64,000 bases of DNA from NCBI RefSeq assembly GCF_000743525.1, contig NZ_JQGK01000005.1, forward strand, positions 62,001 to 126,000, read 5' to 3'. Under the pieces are notes generated by a model. That model did no database searches, was not told the origin of the DNA, and was given only the letters and a program-made list of their open reading frames with translations. The position numbers and the translations under genes were made by a program. Origin of the DNA: Sulfurospirillum sp. SCADC. GTDB taxonomy: Bacteria > Campylobacterota > Campylobacteria > Campylobacterales > Sulfurospirillaceae. Positions within the stretch are counted from its first letter, which is position 1. Each line of letters opens with the position of its first letter. This document shows positions 36,029 to 44,324 of the stretch, piece after piece.

Positions 36029-36772
36029 GTGATAAATAAAGAATCGGTTAATAAAGCCCGCTCACTCTACTATGGCTTTTTGAGCAAAATGTTTGTTTTT
36101 ACGACAAACAGTGATCGCTATTTAGGAATTAATGAAGCACTTGAAGTGATGATACAAAATCCTATGGATGAAAATTCGGGTGAAGCACTCAAAGAGATTC
36201 AAGCTTTTTTAAAGACCTGTGGACAAACTGCCTTGGTTCAAGAGTACGATGACATCTTCCACAACCCTGCTTATAAAGTGGTTCGCAATACCGCTTCGTA
36301 TTATGACGAAGGCGTTGAGAGCGGTCACCAACGACTCGCCGTTAAAAACTTCCTTGCCAAAACCAAAATCAGACGTGATGAAAACCATTTTAAAGAGAAT
36401 GAAGACAGCGTTGGGTTTATTTTCACCTTTATGCACGAACTGATCGAGCTCATTATGCACGGTGGAAAAGAGTACGAAACTATTCAACACTGTCTTTTTG
36501 TTGAAGTGATTAATCCGTTTGTGGATGAATTTGTTATCAATGTTTACGAACATCCGATGTCTAAAGCGTATCAATCCGTCGCGATTGTGTTAAATGCGTT
36601 TATGGCGTTTGAGCGCATGTACTTTGAGGTTGCAAAACCTCCTTTCAAAGAAAAAGTAAGGGTTCAAAAACCCGTCGAAATGATCTCAGGTGCCGAAGCA
36701 AAAAGACGTGCTGAAAATAAAGCTAAAAAGATGGCTGGGCTTGAAGCCAAAGTGGAGCGCGCTCTGCGCTAG
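36029..36772 (+). CDS. TorD-family chaperone, fdh operon 2
   Basis: 247 residues from the GTG at 36029, which has GAGGAA 6 nt upstream and gives a start matching the paralogue at 12038; an in-frame ATG at 36014 has poor spacing. It has NKARSLYYGFLSKMF, YDDIFHNPAYKVVRNTASYYDEGVESGHQRL and EDSVGFIFTFMHELIE, then a basic helical tail. It presumably guards FdhA2 during cofactor insertion before Tat export. Confidence 0.85.
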   Translation: MINKESVNKARSLYYGFLSKMFVFTTNSDRYLGINEALEVMIQNPMDENSGEALKEIQAFLKTCGQTALVQEYDDIFHNPAYKVVRNTASYYDEGVESGHQRLAVKNFLAKTKIRRDENHFKENEDSVGFIFTFMHELIELIMHGGKEYETIQHCLFVEVINPFVDEFVINVYEHPMSKAYQSVAIVLNAFMAFERMYFEVAKPPFKEKVRVQKPVEMISGAEAKRRAENKAKKMAGLEAKVERALR

Positions 36773-36778
36773 CAACTT

Positions 36779-36822
36779 AAGAGATTGCTCAAAAGTACAT
36801 TGGCACTTTTGAGCAATCTCTT
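36779..36822. terminator. 18-bp perfect hairpin inside fdh operon 2
   Basis: AAGAGATTGCTCAAAAGT (36779-36796) and ACTTTTGAGCAATCTCTT (36805-36822) flank an 8-nt loop. It has no T-run. It lies between the chaperone and the small Tat-protein gene, like the hairpin at 12773 in operon 1; likely a processing or attenuation element. Confidence 0.6.
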
Positions 36823-36855
36823 GCAAAAGAGATTTAACCCTTTTAGGAGGCTAAT

Positions 36856-37053
36856 ATGAACGAAAGCAGACGTGGCTTTGTCGCAAAAGCTGCACTGGTC
36901 GGCGCAGTTGCTGCCGTTGGTGCTGTGGGCGCGACAGCGAGTTCTTCTGGAACAAAAGGTTCAAATGGCGTTGTTGTAGGTAAATCTAAAAAGAAAGAGA
37001 TTACCTATAAGAAAACACAAGCATGGGAAGATTATTATAAATCTGCCCTATAA
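36856..37053 (+). CDS. Small Tat-targeted protein of fdh operon 2
   Basis: 65 residues: SRRGFVAKAALVGAVAAVGAVGA (twin-arginine start), then SNGVVVGKSKKKEITYKKTQAWEDYYKSAL. Paralogue of the protein at 12924, with the same GKSKKKEI and W-x2-YY endings. Start preceded by AGGAGG. Function unknown; conserved immediately before fdhA. Confidence 0.85.
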   Translation: MNESRRGFVAKAALVGAVAAVGAVGATASSSGTKGSNGVVVGKSKKKEITYKKTQAWEDYYKSAL

Positions 37054-37071
37054 ACGAGGAGGCATAACGTT

Positions 37072-39930
37072 ATGGAAAAAACAACAGAACGTGCTTTAAG
37101 TACGACTGTAGGTCGTAGATCGTTCCTCAAAATGGCAGCCGTTGCAAGCGTATTTGGCGCTACTTCGGGTTTTGCTGGTGAGAATGTGACACGAGCCGCA
37201 ACAGAGGAAGAGGTGAAAAACCCATTTCCTGGAAGCAAAAAAGTTAAGACGATCTGTACATCATGCTCTGTTGGATGTGGTGTGATCGCCGAGGTTCAAA
37301 ACGGTGTATGGGTTCGTCAAGAAGTTGCTCAAGACCACCCAATCAGCCTTGGCGGACACTGCTGTAAAGGTGCAGATATGATCGATATGGTCAGATCTGA
37401 AGTACGCCTCAAATACCCAATGGTTAAAGAAAATGGTCAGTGGAAACGTTTAAGTTGGGACGATGCGCTTAACCGCATTGCTAACAAATTGGCAGAGCTT
37501 AAGAAAAAAGATGGCCCTGATGCCGTTCAGTTCTTAGGATCAGCCAAAATGAGTAATGAGCAAGCCTACTATTTTAGAAAGTTTGCAGCATTCTTTGGTA
37601 CCAATAACACAGATCATCAAGCGAGAATCTGACACTCTTCCACAGTCGCCGGTGTGGCGAATACATTTGGATACGGTGCTATGACAAACTCCCTTGGAGA
37701 TATTCAGAAGTCAAAGTCTATTATTATTTTTGGCGCAAATCCAGCGGTAAACCATCCAGTTGGTTTCCAACATTTCTTAAAAGCAAAAGAGAGAAATAAC
37801 TCTCAATTAATCGTTATTGATCCTCGTTTTACGAAAACGGCTGCTAAAGCAGATATTTTTGCTCAAATTCGCCCAGGAACTGACATTCCTTTTATGTATG
37901 GAATGCTCCATATTATCTTCAAAAATGGTTGGGAAGATAAAGAGTATATTGATGCACGCGTTTTTGGTATGGATAAAATCAGAGAGGAAGCTGCCAAATG
38001 GACACCTGAATTGGTTGCCGATGTTACAGGCGTTCCTGCTGAAAAATTGATTCAAATTACAACGTTATATTCAAAAAATCGTCCGGGTACACTCATCTGG
38101 GCTATGGGTCTGACCCAGCACAGCATTGGTACCTCTAATACACGCCTTGCTCCGATTCTTCAACTTGCTCTTGGCAACATGGGAAAAGCGGGTGGTGGTA
38201 CAAACATTCTAAGAGGTCACGACAACGTTCAAGGTGCGACCGATATGGGCTGTTTAGCAGACTCACTTCCAGGCTACTATGGACTAGCAGCAGGCTCTTG
38301 GAAATACTTTGCAAAACAGTGGGGTGTAGAGTATGACTACATCGTTTCTCAGTTTAAAGATGCTTCTTGGATGGAGAAAAATGGTTTCTCACTAGCACGT
38401 TGGTGGGCAGGTGTTGCAGGCGTTAAAAGCGATGATAAAATCGAAAATGCAGGCACAACCCTCAAAGCACTCATTGTTATGGGAAATGGTATCACCTCTG
38501 TTGCGCAACAAGCGAAAATCAAAGAGGGTCTTGATAATTTAGAGATGATCGTTTTGGCAGATCCATTCGTCAACGAAGCGGCGATCTTGACCGATAAAAA
38601 AGACAACGTCTTCATTCTTCCAGCAGCAACGCAGTTTGAGACCAGTGGTTTGGTTGTTGCAACGAATAGAAGTGCGCAATGGCGTTACAAAGTCGTCGAG
38701 CCTCTTTATGAGAGCAAAGCCGATCAAGACATCATGTTTGAGCTTGCAAAGCGTTTAGGTTTTTATGAGCAATATACCAAAGGTATGTTGATGCAAGAGA
38801 CCAAAGATGGTAAGTTAGAGATGATTCCTGAGAAGAAAACATTTACATGGCCCGAAGATGCGACCAATGAAATTGCACGTATCATCAAAACCATCGGTTT
38901 AACCGGTTGGACAGCGGAACGTGTTAAAAAACATACCGACAACTGGCATATGTTTGATGAAGTAACCGGTGCGGGAATGGGACCAATGAAAGGCGAATAT
39001 TACGGACTTCCATGGCCTTGTTGGACGAAAACACACGGCGGTTCTCCAAACCTTTACGATACCAGCATTACTGTTGCTGAGGGTGGTATGGGCTTTAGAA
39101 ATAACTTTGGTTTGGAAAAAGACGGTGTCAATCTCTTGGCTGAAAAAGGCTCTTTCCCTAAAGGCTCAAAAATTGAGACGGGTTATCCTGAGATCACCAA
39201 AGAGAACATCGAAAAAGTGCTTGGTATTACATTGACCGAGGAAGAAAAAGCGGCATGTGGTGCAAACTGGAAAGTCGATAACAGCAATATCTTGGTTCAA
39301 AAATGCCTCGAAGCGGGCGTTTGTCCTTATGGTAACGCGAAAGCCAGAGCGATTGTTTGGAACTTCCCAGATCATATCCCTATGCACCGTGAGCCATTGC
39401 ACTCACCACGAACCGATTTGGCACAAAAATATCCAGCGTATCCGGATAAAGCAAACCACTTCCGTGTTATGACGAAGTATATCTCTGTTCAAAGTGCTGC
39501 TGATTATGCGAAAGATTTCCCTATCAACATGGTCACAGGTCGTTTAGTTACCATGAATGGTGCAGGTATCGAAAATAGAGCGTCGAAGTACATTGCAGCC
39601 TTAACTCCTGAGATGTTCTGTGACATTCACCCTGATTTAGCGCTTAAACATGGCATTCGAAACGGTGGAATGATGTGGGTACACTCACCTGAAGGGACTA
39701 AAATCAAAGTGAAAGCGAAGTACTCTCAGAGTGTTCTTCCTGATATGGTCTTTATGCCATTCCACTTTGCAGGATATTTTCAAGGAACAGATAGAACAGG
39801 GAATTTCCCAGCAGGAACGAAGCCTTATGCAAGCGGTGAGAGTGTCAATACCGTTACAAACTATGGTTACGACATCATTACGCAAATTCCTGAAACTAAA
39901 GGCGGTCTATGCCGCATCGAAAAAGCGTAG
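37072..39930 (+). CDS. fdhA: Formate dehydrogenase catalytic subunit, selenoprotein, copy 2
   Basis: 952 residues reading the in-frame TGA at 37630-37632 as Sec187 (ARI-U-HSSTVAG). Same plan as copy 1: Tat motif GRRSFLKMAA with Arg15-Arg16, cluster ligands CTSCSVGC ... HCCKG, GANPAVNHPVGFQHF and DNVQGATDMG. Roughly three-quarters identical by eye to copy 1, with Sec at the same residue. Having two isoenzymes could mean separate W and Mo forms or different growth conditions, but the residues seen do not decide this. Confidence 0.97.
37630..37668 (+). promoter_or_regulatory. UGA codon and bacterial SECIS element of fdhA copy 2
   Basis: TCGCC (37646-37650) pairs with GGCGA (37656-37660) around GGTGT, at the same distance from the UGA as in copy 1. 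Stem bases differ from copy 1 in a paired way (CAG/CTG versus CC/GG) while the GGU apex is retained. Confidence 0.85.
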
Positions 39931-39939
39931 GGGGAGCAG

Positions 39940-40542
39940 ATGGATTACGCAAGAATGAAATTTTACTGCGATGAGAGCAGATGTATAGAGTGTGATGGCT
40001 GTAGCGTAGCATGTGCCGAAGCCCATGAGCTTCCTGTTGGTATCAGCAGACGAAAAGTCGTGACGATCAATGAAGGTATTCCAGGCAAAGAGATGAGTAC
40101 ATCCATTGCATGTATGCACTGTACCGATGCCCCATGTGAGCAAGTATGCCCCGTGGATTGTTTCTATATCAGAGAAGACGGTATCGTCTTACATGATAAA
40201 GAGAAATGTATCGGTTGTGGCTACTGCTTGTACGCATGCCCATTTGGTGCTCCTCAGTTCCCAAGAGATGGCGCCTTTGGTGCCAAAGGGGCGATGGATA
40301 AATGTACCATGTGTGCCGGTGGACCACTTGAGACGAACTCCGAAAAAGAGCGACATCTCTATGGTCAAAACCGTATCGCTGAGGGAAAAGTACCGGTGTG
40401 CGCAGCGATGTGTTCAACCAAAGCACTTCTAGTAGGTGACGCAGAATCAGTCTCTAACGTTTACAGAGCGCGTGTAATGGCTCGTGGTGGAAAAGGCTCA
40501 AACTCTCCTTACGGATGGGATAAGGCATATAAAAACCAATGA
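39940..40542 (+). CDS. fdhB: Formate dehydrogenase iron-sulfur subunit, copy 2
   Basis: 200 residues, four [4Fe-4S] groups (CIECDGCSVAC, CMHCTDAPCEQVCPVDC, CIGCGYCLYACPFGAP, CTMCAGG). It differs from copy 1 by a longer C-terminus (GKGSNSPYGWDKAYKNQ). The central 150 residues are almost identical in protein and in stretches of DNA to the copy at 15991, suggesting recent duplication or gene conversion. Confidence 0.95.
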   Translation: MDYARMKFYCDESRCIECDGCSVACAEAHELPVGISRRKVVTINEGIPGKEMSTSIACMHCTDAPCEQVCPVDCFYIREDGIVLHDKEKCIGCGYCLYACPFGAPQFPRDGAFGAKGAMDKCTMCAGGPLETNSEKERHLYGQNRIAEGKVPVCAAMCSTKALLVGDAESVSNVYRARVMARGGKGSNSPYGWDKAYKNQ

Positions 40543-40553
40543 AAGGAGCAGCA

Positions 40554-41453
40554 ATGAAAAAGTCTATTATCCTGTTCATTGCACTCCTTGGTCTGGCATC
40601 AGTGGCATACGCCGCTGATAGCCAAATCTGGGGTGAGATGCGCATCCAAAATATCCTAGGATACGGACAAGAAGAGTCATGGAAATTAGGACCCTTGTTC
40701 ACCATGCTACAGCACAAATACTTTGCATGGATCTTCCTAGGCGTGTTAATCGGAGTACCTGCAGCCTTCTTTATCCATTATAAGATTATAGGGCCTAAAG
40801 TGTTTCCTCACAGTGAAAAGAAATACTACGCCTTTAGTCTCTATAACCGTATTATTCACCAAGTAGCCGCAGTGAGCTTCTTGGTCATTATCCCCACAGG
40901 ATTCATCATCGTCTTTGGTGACTTCTTTGGAGGTGGAACCTTTGTAAGAATGGCAAAAAACCTTCATGGTATCTTTACCATTCCCTTTACCATCGTCGTC
41001 ATTCCTATGGCACTCATGTGGCTTAAAGAAGCCCTCTTTAATATGGATGATGTCAAATGGTTTATGATTCTAGGTGGTTATTTATCCAAAGAGAAAAAAC
41101 CAATCTTGGCAGGGAAGTTTAATGCCGGTCAAAAGATGTGGTACTGGGTCGCCATACTGGGAGGAATCACCATGATCTTAAGTGGTGCTATGATGTACTT
41201 CCTAGACTTTAAAATGGAGATGTTGCATAACCTTGCAGGTATGAGTCAAATCGACCTCTTAAGAGCTGCCGCAATCCTTCATAATGTGATGGGCTTTATA
41301 GTCTTAGCTCTTTTTATTACCCATGTCTATATGTCTATGTTTGCTATTAAAGGAGCTGTGCATAGCATTATCACAGGGTATATTGAAGAAGAGGAACTAA
41401 AAATCCTTCACAGCACATGGTATAAGAAGCTTAAGGATCAGGGTAAGTTTTAA
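40554..41453 (+). CDS. fdhC: Formate dehydrogenase cytochrome b subunit, copy 2
   Basis: 299 residues from the ATG at 40554 (GGAG 7 nt upstream). Four membrane helices, same His positions as copy 1. The signal-like N-terminus MKKSIILFIALLGLASVAYA is identical to copy 1, and its DNA is nearly so. Quinone-reducing anchor of FdhAB copy 2. Confidence 0.95.
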   Translation: MKKSIILFIALLGLASVAYAADSQIWGEMRIQNILGYGQEESWKLGPLFTMLQHKYFAWIFLGVLIGVPAAFFIHYKIIGPKVFPHSEKKYYAFSLYNRIIHQVAAVSFLVIIPTGFIIVFGDFFGGGTFVRMAKNLHGIFTIPFTIVVIPMALMWLKEALFNMDDVKWFMILGGYLSKEKKPILAGKFNAGQKMWYWVAILGGITMILSGAMMYFLDFKMEMLHNLAGMSQIDLLRAAAILHNVMGFIVLALFITHVYMSMFAIKGAVHSIITGYIEEEELKILHSTWYKKLKDQGKF

Positions 41454-41459
41454 TGTTAC

Positions 41460-41560
41460 ACGCTTTCCAAGCCAAGCTTGAAAAGCTACGTTAGACACTT
41501 CTCACTAAAGCTTGCCTCCTAGGAGGCAGAAATTGTTTTACATGTAAGCTTTACATGTAA
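41460..41560. repeat. Partial intergenic repeat and paired TTACATGTAA after fdhC copy 2
   Basis: ACACGCTTTCCAAGC (41460-41474) and GCTACGTTAGACAC share words with the 59-nt cores at 30624 and 59371. A CTCCTAGGAG hairpin-like palindrome follows, then TTACATGTAA at 41538-41547 and 41551-41560. Confidence 0.5.
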
Positions 41561-41592
41561 AGAGCAAGAGCGTAAAATCTCTTGCTCTTTCT
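41559..41592 (+). terminator. Rho-independent terminator after fdh operon 2
   Basis: AAAGAGCAAGAG (41559-41570) pairs with CTCTTGCTCTTT (41579-41590), followed by a T-rich stretch. The stem overlaps the end of a TTACATGTAA palindrome. Confidence 0.88.
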
Positions 41593-41611
41593 TTATTTTT
41601 TAGTGGTACAA

Positions 41612-41628
41612 TATGCGTTAAAAGCACG
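41612..41628. promoter_or_regulatory. TATGC-N7-GCATA-like operator upstream of fdhD
   Basis: TATGC-GTTAAAA-GCACG, one base off the consensus with the same spacing. It directly follows a -10-like TACAAT (41607-41612), so it would cover the transcription start. Confidence 0.5.
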
Positions 41629-41641
41629 TTAAGGGGAAGGT

Positions 41642-42430
41642 ATGGAGCCAGTTTATTCAACCAAGATTACGAAGGTTAAAGGCAAAGAGATGTTTGAGCG
41701 AGAGGATACACTCGTTCGTGAAATCAAGCTAGAAATGTATGTCAATGGCGAAAAAATAGGCGCTGTTATGGCAACCCCTGTCGATCAAGAAGCCTTGGCG
41801 ATTGGGTATTTGATGAGCGAAAATATCATCGAAAAATTCAGCGATGTCATTTCACTCAAACTTCTCAATGATGGTATGCAAGTCCACATCGAAGCCAAAG
41901 TCAATGAGGCTAGCATCAAAAAACTGAATGCTGAGGGTGTGGTTATCAGCGGTTGTGGCAAGAGTATGACGGCAAACATCGACCCTGAAGCGATTGAAGC
42001 CAAAGTCATCAAAAGTAATTTTAGCATTCGCGCGGAGCTTCTCAGCAGAGAGATGAGCCAGTTTTACACCGAGTGCCCGTTGTATGAACAGACAGGCTGT
42101 GTGCATACGGCGAAACTCTTTACCGATGCGCATACCTACTTTATTGGCGAGGACATCGCGCAGCACAATACGATTGATAAAGTCGTTGGCAAAGCGCAGA
42201 TGGCAGGCATTGATGTCAGCAACGCCTTTTTGATGGTAAGTGGCAGGCTCTCTTCGGAGATGGTCGCCAAAGCGGTTATGCACCAGATCCCCATTCTTGC
42301 ATCGCGTACGGCTTCAACCTGTTTGGGCTTGATGATCGCTGAGAAATTTGGACTCACGCTCATCGGGTTTGTGCGTGGGGACACGATGAATATCTATCGC
42401 CATCCAAGGCGAATCGTCGTAGAGGAGTAG
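41642..42430 (+). CDS. fdhD: Formate dehydrogenase sulfurtransferase FdhD
   Basis: 262 residues. In E. coli FdhD passes sulfur from IscS to the bis-MGD cofactor and is required for formate dehydrogenase activity. Family regions are ATPVDQEALAIGYLMSENII, VVISGCGKSMT, TGCVHTAKLF, GRLSSEMVAKAVMHQIPILASRTAST and GLTLIGFVRGDTMNIY. The usual CGxCG sulfur-relay pair appears here as GCGKS, with only one Cys, so the relay detail may differ. It is followed 3 bp later by the ModE-like gene. Confidence 0.94.
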   Translation: MEPVYSTKITKVKGKEMFEREDTLVREIKLEMYVNGEKIGAVMATPVDQEALAIGYLMSENIIEKFSDVISLKLLNDGMQVHIEAKVNEASIKKLNAEGVVISGCGKSMTANIDPEAIEAKVIKSNFSIRAELLSREMSQFYTECPLYEQTGCVHTAKLFTDAHTYFIGEDIAQHNTIDKVVGKAQMAGIDVSNAFLMVSGRLSSEMVAKAVMHQIPILASRTASTCLGLMIAEKFGLTLIGFVRGDTMNIYRHPRRIVVEE

Positions 42431-42433
42431 ACC

Positions 42434-43171
42434 ATGTCTGAGATGGAAGCGTTGATCAAACACTATTTGAATGAACAAGGCAAACTAAACTGCACCGATG
42501 GCTTTAAAATTGCGGCAAAGCTGAAATGCTCGACACTTGAAGTGGGTGCGTACGCCAAAGCGATGGACATTCGCATCGACGCCTGTGAACTGGGGCAGTT
42601 TGGAAAATTGGAAGGTGGCATCTACGATGTTGAGGCAGAAAACCGCCTCAAACCGCTTTTGGATGAGAAAAACCGCGTTACATGTAAAGCAGCGCGTGCT
42701 GCCGCTGCTGGCATTGGGCTTAAAAAAATCCGTGGAACACTCAAAGAGAAAAACTACGATGTCACCTTTTGTGAGCTGGGCTGTTTTAAAGAGAAATTAC
42801 GCCCTCGCTTGTATGTAAAAACCAAAACATGGATCGAAAATTCGGAAGGTGAACTGCTTTTTGGTAAGGGTAAAACCGAGATTTTAGAGTTGATCGAGCA
42901 GGAAGGCTCTATCTCTAAAGCGTCTGAAAAAATCGGGATGAACTACAAAAAAGCGTGGACACACATTAAGATTTTACAACGTAACATCAATGACACGATG
43001 GTGCAAACCAGACAAGGTGGCGGTGAAGATGCAGGAACGACATTGACTCCAGTTGCCCTTGAATATATGGAAAACTATCGAAAGTTACAAGCCGACATTG
43101 AAAACTATGCGAATGAGCGTTTCAAAGAGCTGTTTTTAAAACCTCGCAATCAAAAAGAGTTTAAAGAATAG
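42434..43171 (+). CDS. ModE-like regulator with duplicated N-terminal domain and no TOBE
   Basis: 245 residues. Residues ~130-240 form the ModE-type winged helix (LFGKGKTEILELIEQEGSISKASEKIGMNYKKAWTHIKIL, RQGGGEDAGTTLTPVA). The N-terminal 120 residues are two related repeats (CTDGFKIAAKLKCSTLEVGAYAK ... ACELGQFGK; CKAARAAAAGIGLKKIRGTLKEK ... FCELGCFKEK) that also look helix-turn-helix-like. No molybdate-binding TOBE domain is present. As I recall, the C. jejuni ModE-like protein next to fdhD has the same lack and represses both Mo and W transporters. Probable binder of the TATGC-N7-GCATA motif (inference). Confidence 0.82.
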   Translation: MSEMEALIKHYLNEQGKLNCTDGFKIAAKLKCSTLEVGAYAKAMDIRIDACELGQFGKLEGGIYDVEAENRLKPLLDEKNRVTCKAARAAAAGIGLKKIRGTLKEKNYDVTFCELGCFKEKLRPRLYVKTKTWIENSEGELLFGKGKTEILELIEQEGSISKASEKIGMNYKKAWTHIKILQRNINDTMVQTRQGGGEDAGTTLTPVALEYMENYRKLQADIENYANERFKELFLKPRNQKEFKE

Positions 43172-43326
43172 ACCTTACATGTAACGATGCAACATCTTTA
43201 CATGTAAACCATTCCTCCTCGCACGATGCTTTGTGACGAAGCTATTTTGGTGCTATACATATTGTGTAAGATTGCTTGGTTAAACGGTTTGAAAAAAGGT
43301 CTTGGTGGACGGGTGCCATGAAGCCA

Positions 43327-43355
43327 TTTGCATAAAAATATGCAAAAAATACATA
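43327..43355. promoter_or_regulatory. Operator region upstream of wtp/mod operon
   Basis: TTTGCATA (43327-43334) and TATGCAAA (43339-43346) form a perfect inverted repeat. TATGC-AAAAAAT-ACATA (43339-43355) matches the TATGC-N7-GCATA motif with one mismatch. It lies 19-47 bp before the start codon. Confidence 0.55.
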
Positions 43356-43373
43356 GCTTAAAAAGGAGTTTTT

Positions 43374-44324
43374 ATGAATAAAGTGTTCTTACTCAGTGCT
43401 CTAGCGGCATCGTTTTTGTTGGCAAAAGAGCCTATTTTAGTCTTGCATGCAGGAAGTTTATCTGTTCCCTTTGCGGAGATTGAAAAAGTGTTTGAAGAAA
43501 AATACCCACAGTACGATGTGCAACGGGAGCCAAGCGGAAGTATCGCCGCAGCGCGCAAAGTGACTGATCTTGGACGAGCCGCTGATGTGATGGGCAGTGC
43601 GGATTACCAAGTGATTGACAGCATGCTTATCCCCAATCATGCCAAATTTAACGCCCAATTTGCGACCAATGAAATGGTCTTAGCCTATACGGATAAATCC
43701 AAATTTGCCAAAGAAATCAACGAAAAAAATTGGACGGATATTTTTTTAAAAGAGGGCGTGGTGGTAGGACACTCCAATCCTAACCTCGATCCATGCGGTT
43801 ATCGAGCGTTGCTTGTAACGATGCTCGCAGAGAAATACTACGTGAAGCCCGATCTGTATAAAAATATTTTTAATTACGGCGACCATTACGAAGTGGGCGA
43901 AGAAAACCCTAAAAAAGTGATTGTTAGACCCAAAGAGACGGATCTTTTAGGGCTTTTAGAAGCAGGGCAGTATGATTATTTGTTCATCTACAAATCCGTA
44001 GCCGATCAGCACAAGCTCAAATACATCACCCTTCCAGAAGCCATTTCACTCAAAAGTGCGAAATACGACAATGTCTACTCCGAGGTGTCGTTTAACATTG
44101 ATGGCAAGAAACCAGGCGTGGTTGAAAAACAGATCGGTGCTCCGATGGTGTATGGAATCACGCTCTTTGAAGACGCCAAATCGCCTGTCAATAAAGCAGG
44201 TGCGATTGCTTTTGTGAACTTTGTGCTCTCGCCTGAAGGTCAAGCGATTATGAAGAAAAACGGACAAGATGCCCTCAATCCTCCTCTTATCACAGGAGAT
44301 GCTTCCATCTTAGGTCGCAAATGA
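43374..44324 (+). CDS. wtpA: Tungstate/molybdate-binding protein (WtpA/ModA type)
   Basis: 316 residues. Signal peptide MNKVFLLSALAASFLLA, then PILVLHAGSLSVPFAEIEKVFEEKYP, PSGSIAAARKVTDLGRAADVMGSADYQVIDSM and LDPCGYRALL, characteristic of WtpA-type oxyanion-binding proteins common in archaea and Campylobacterota. It captures tungstate or molybdate in the periplasm for the ATPase and permease encoded next. Whether W or Mo is preferred cannot be read from sequence; tupA nearby probably covers tungstate. Confidence 0.9.
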   Translation: MNKVFLLSALAASFLLAKEPILVLHAGSLSVPFAEIEKVFEEKYPQYDVQREPSGSIAAARKVTDLGRAADVMGSADYQVIDSMLIPNHAKFNAQFATNEMVLAYTDKSKFAKEINEKNWTDIFLKEGVVVGHSNPNLDPCGYRALLVTMLAEKYYVKPDLYKNIFNYGDHYEVGEENPKKVIVRPKETDLLGLLEAGQYDYLFIYKSVADQHKLKYITLPEAISLKSAKYDNVYSEVSFNIDGKKPGVVEKQIGAPMVYGITLFEDAKSPVNKAGAIAFVNFVLSPEGQAIMKKNGQDALNPPLITGDASILGRK

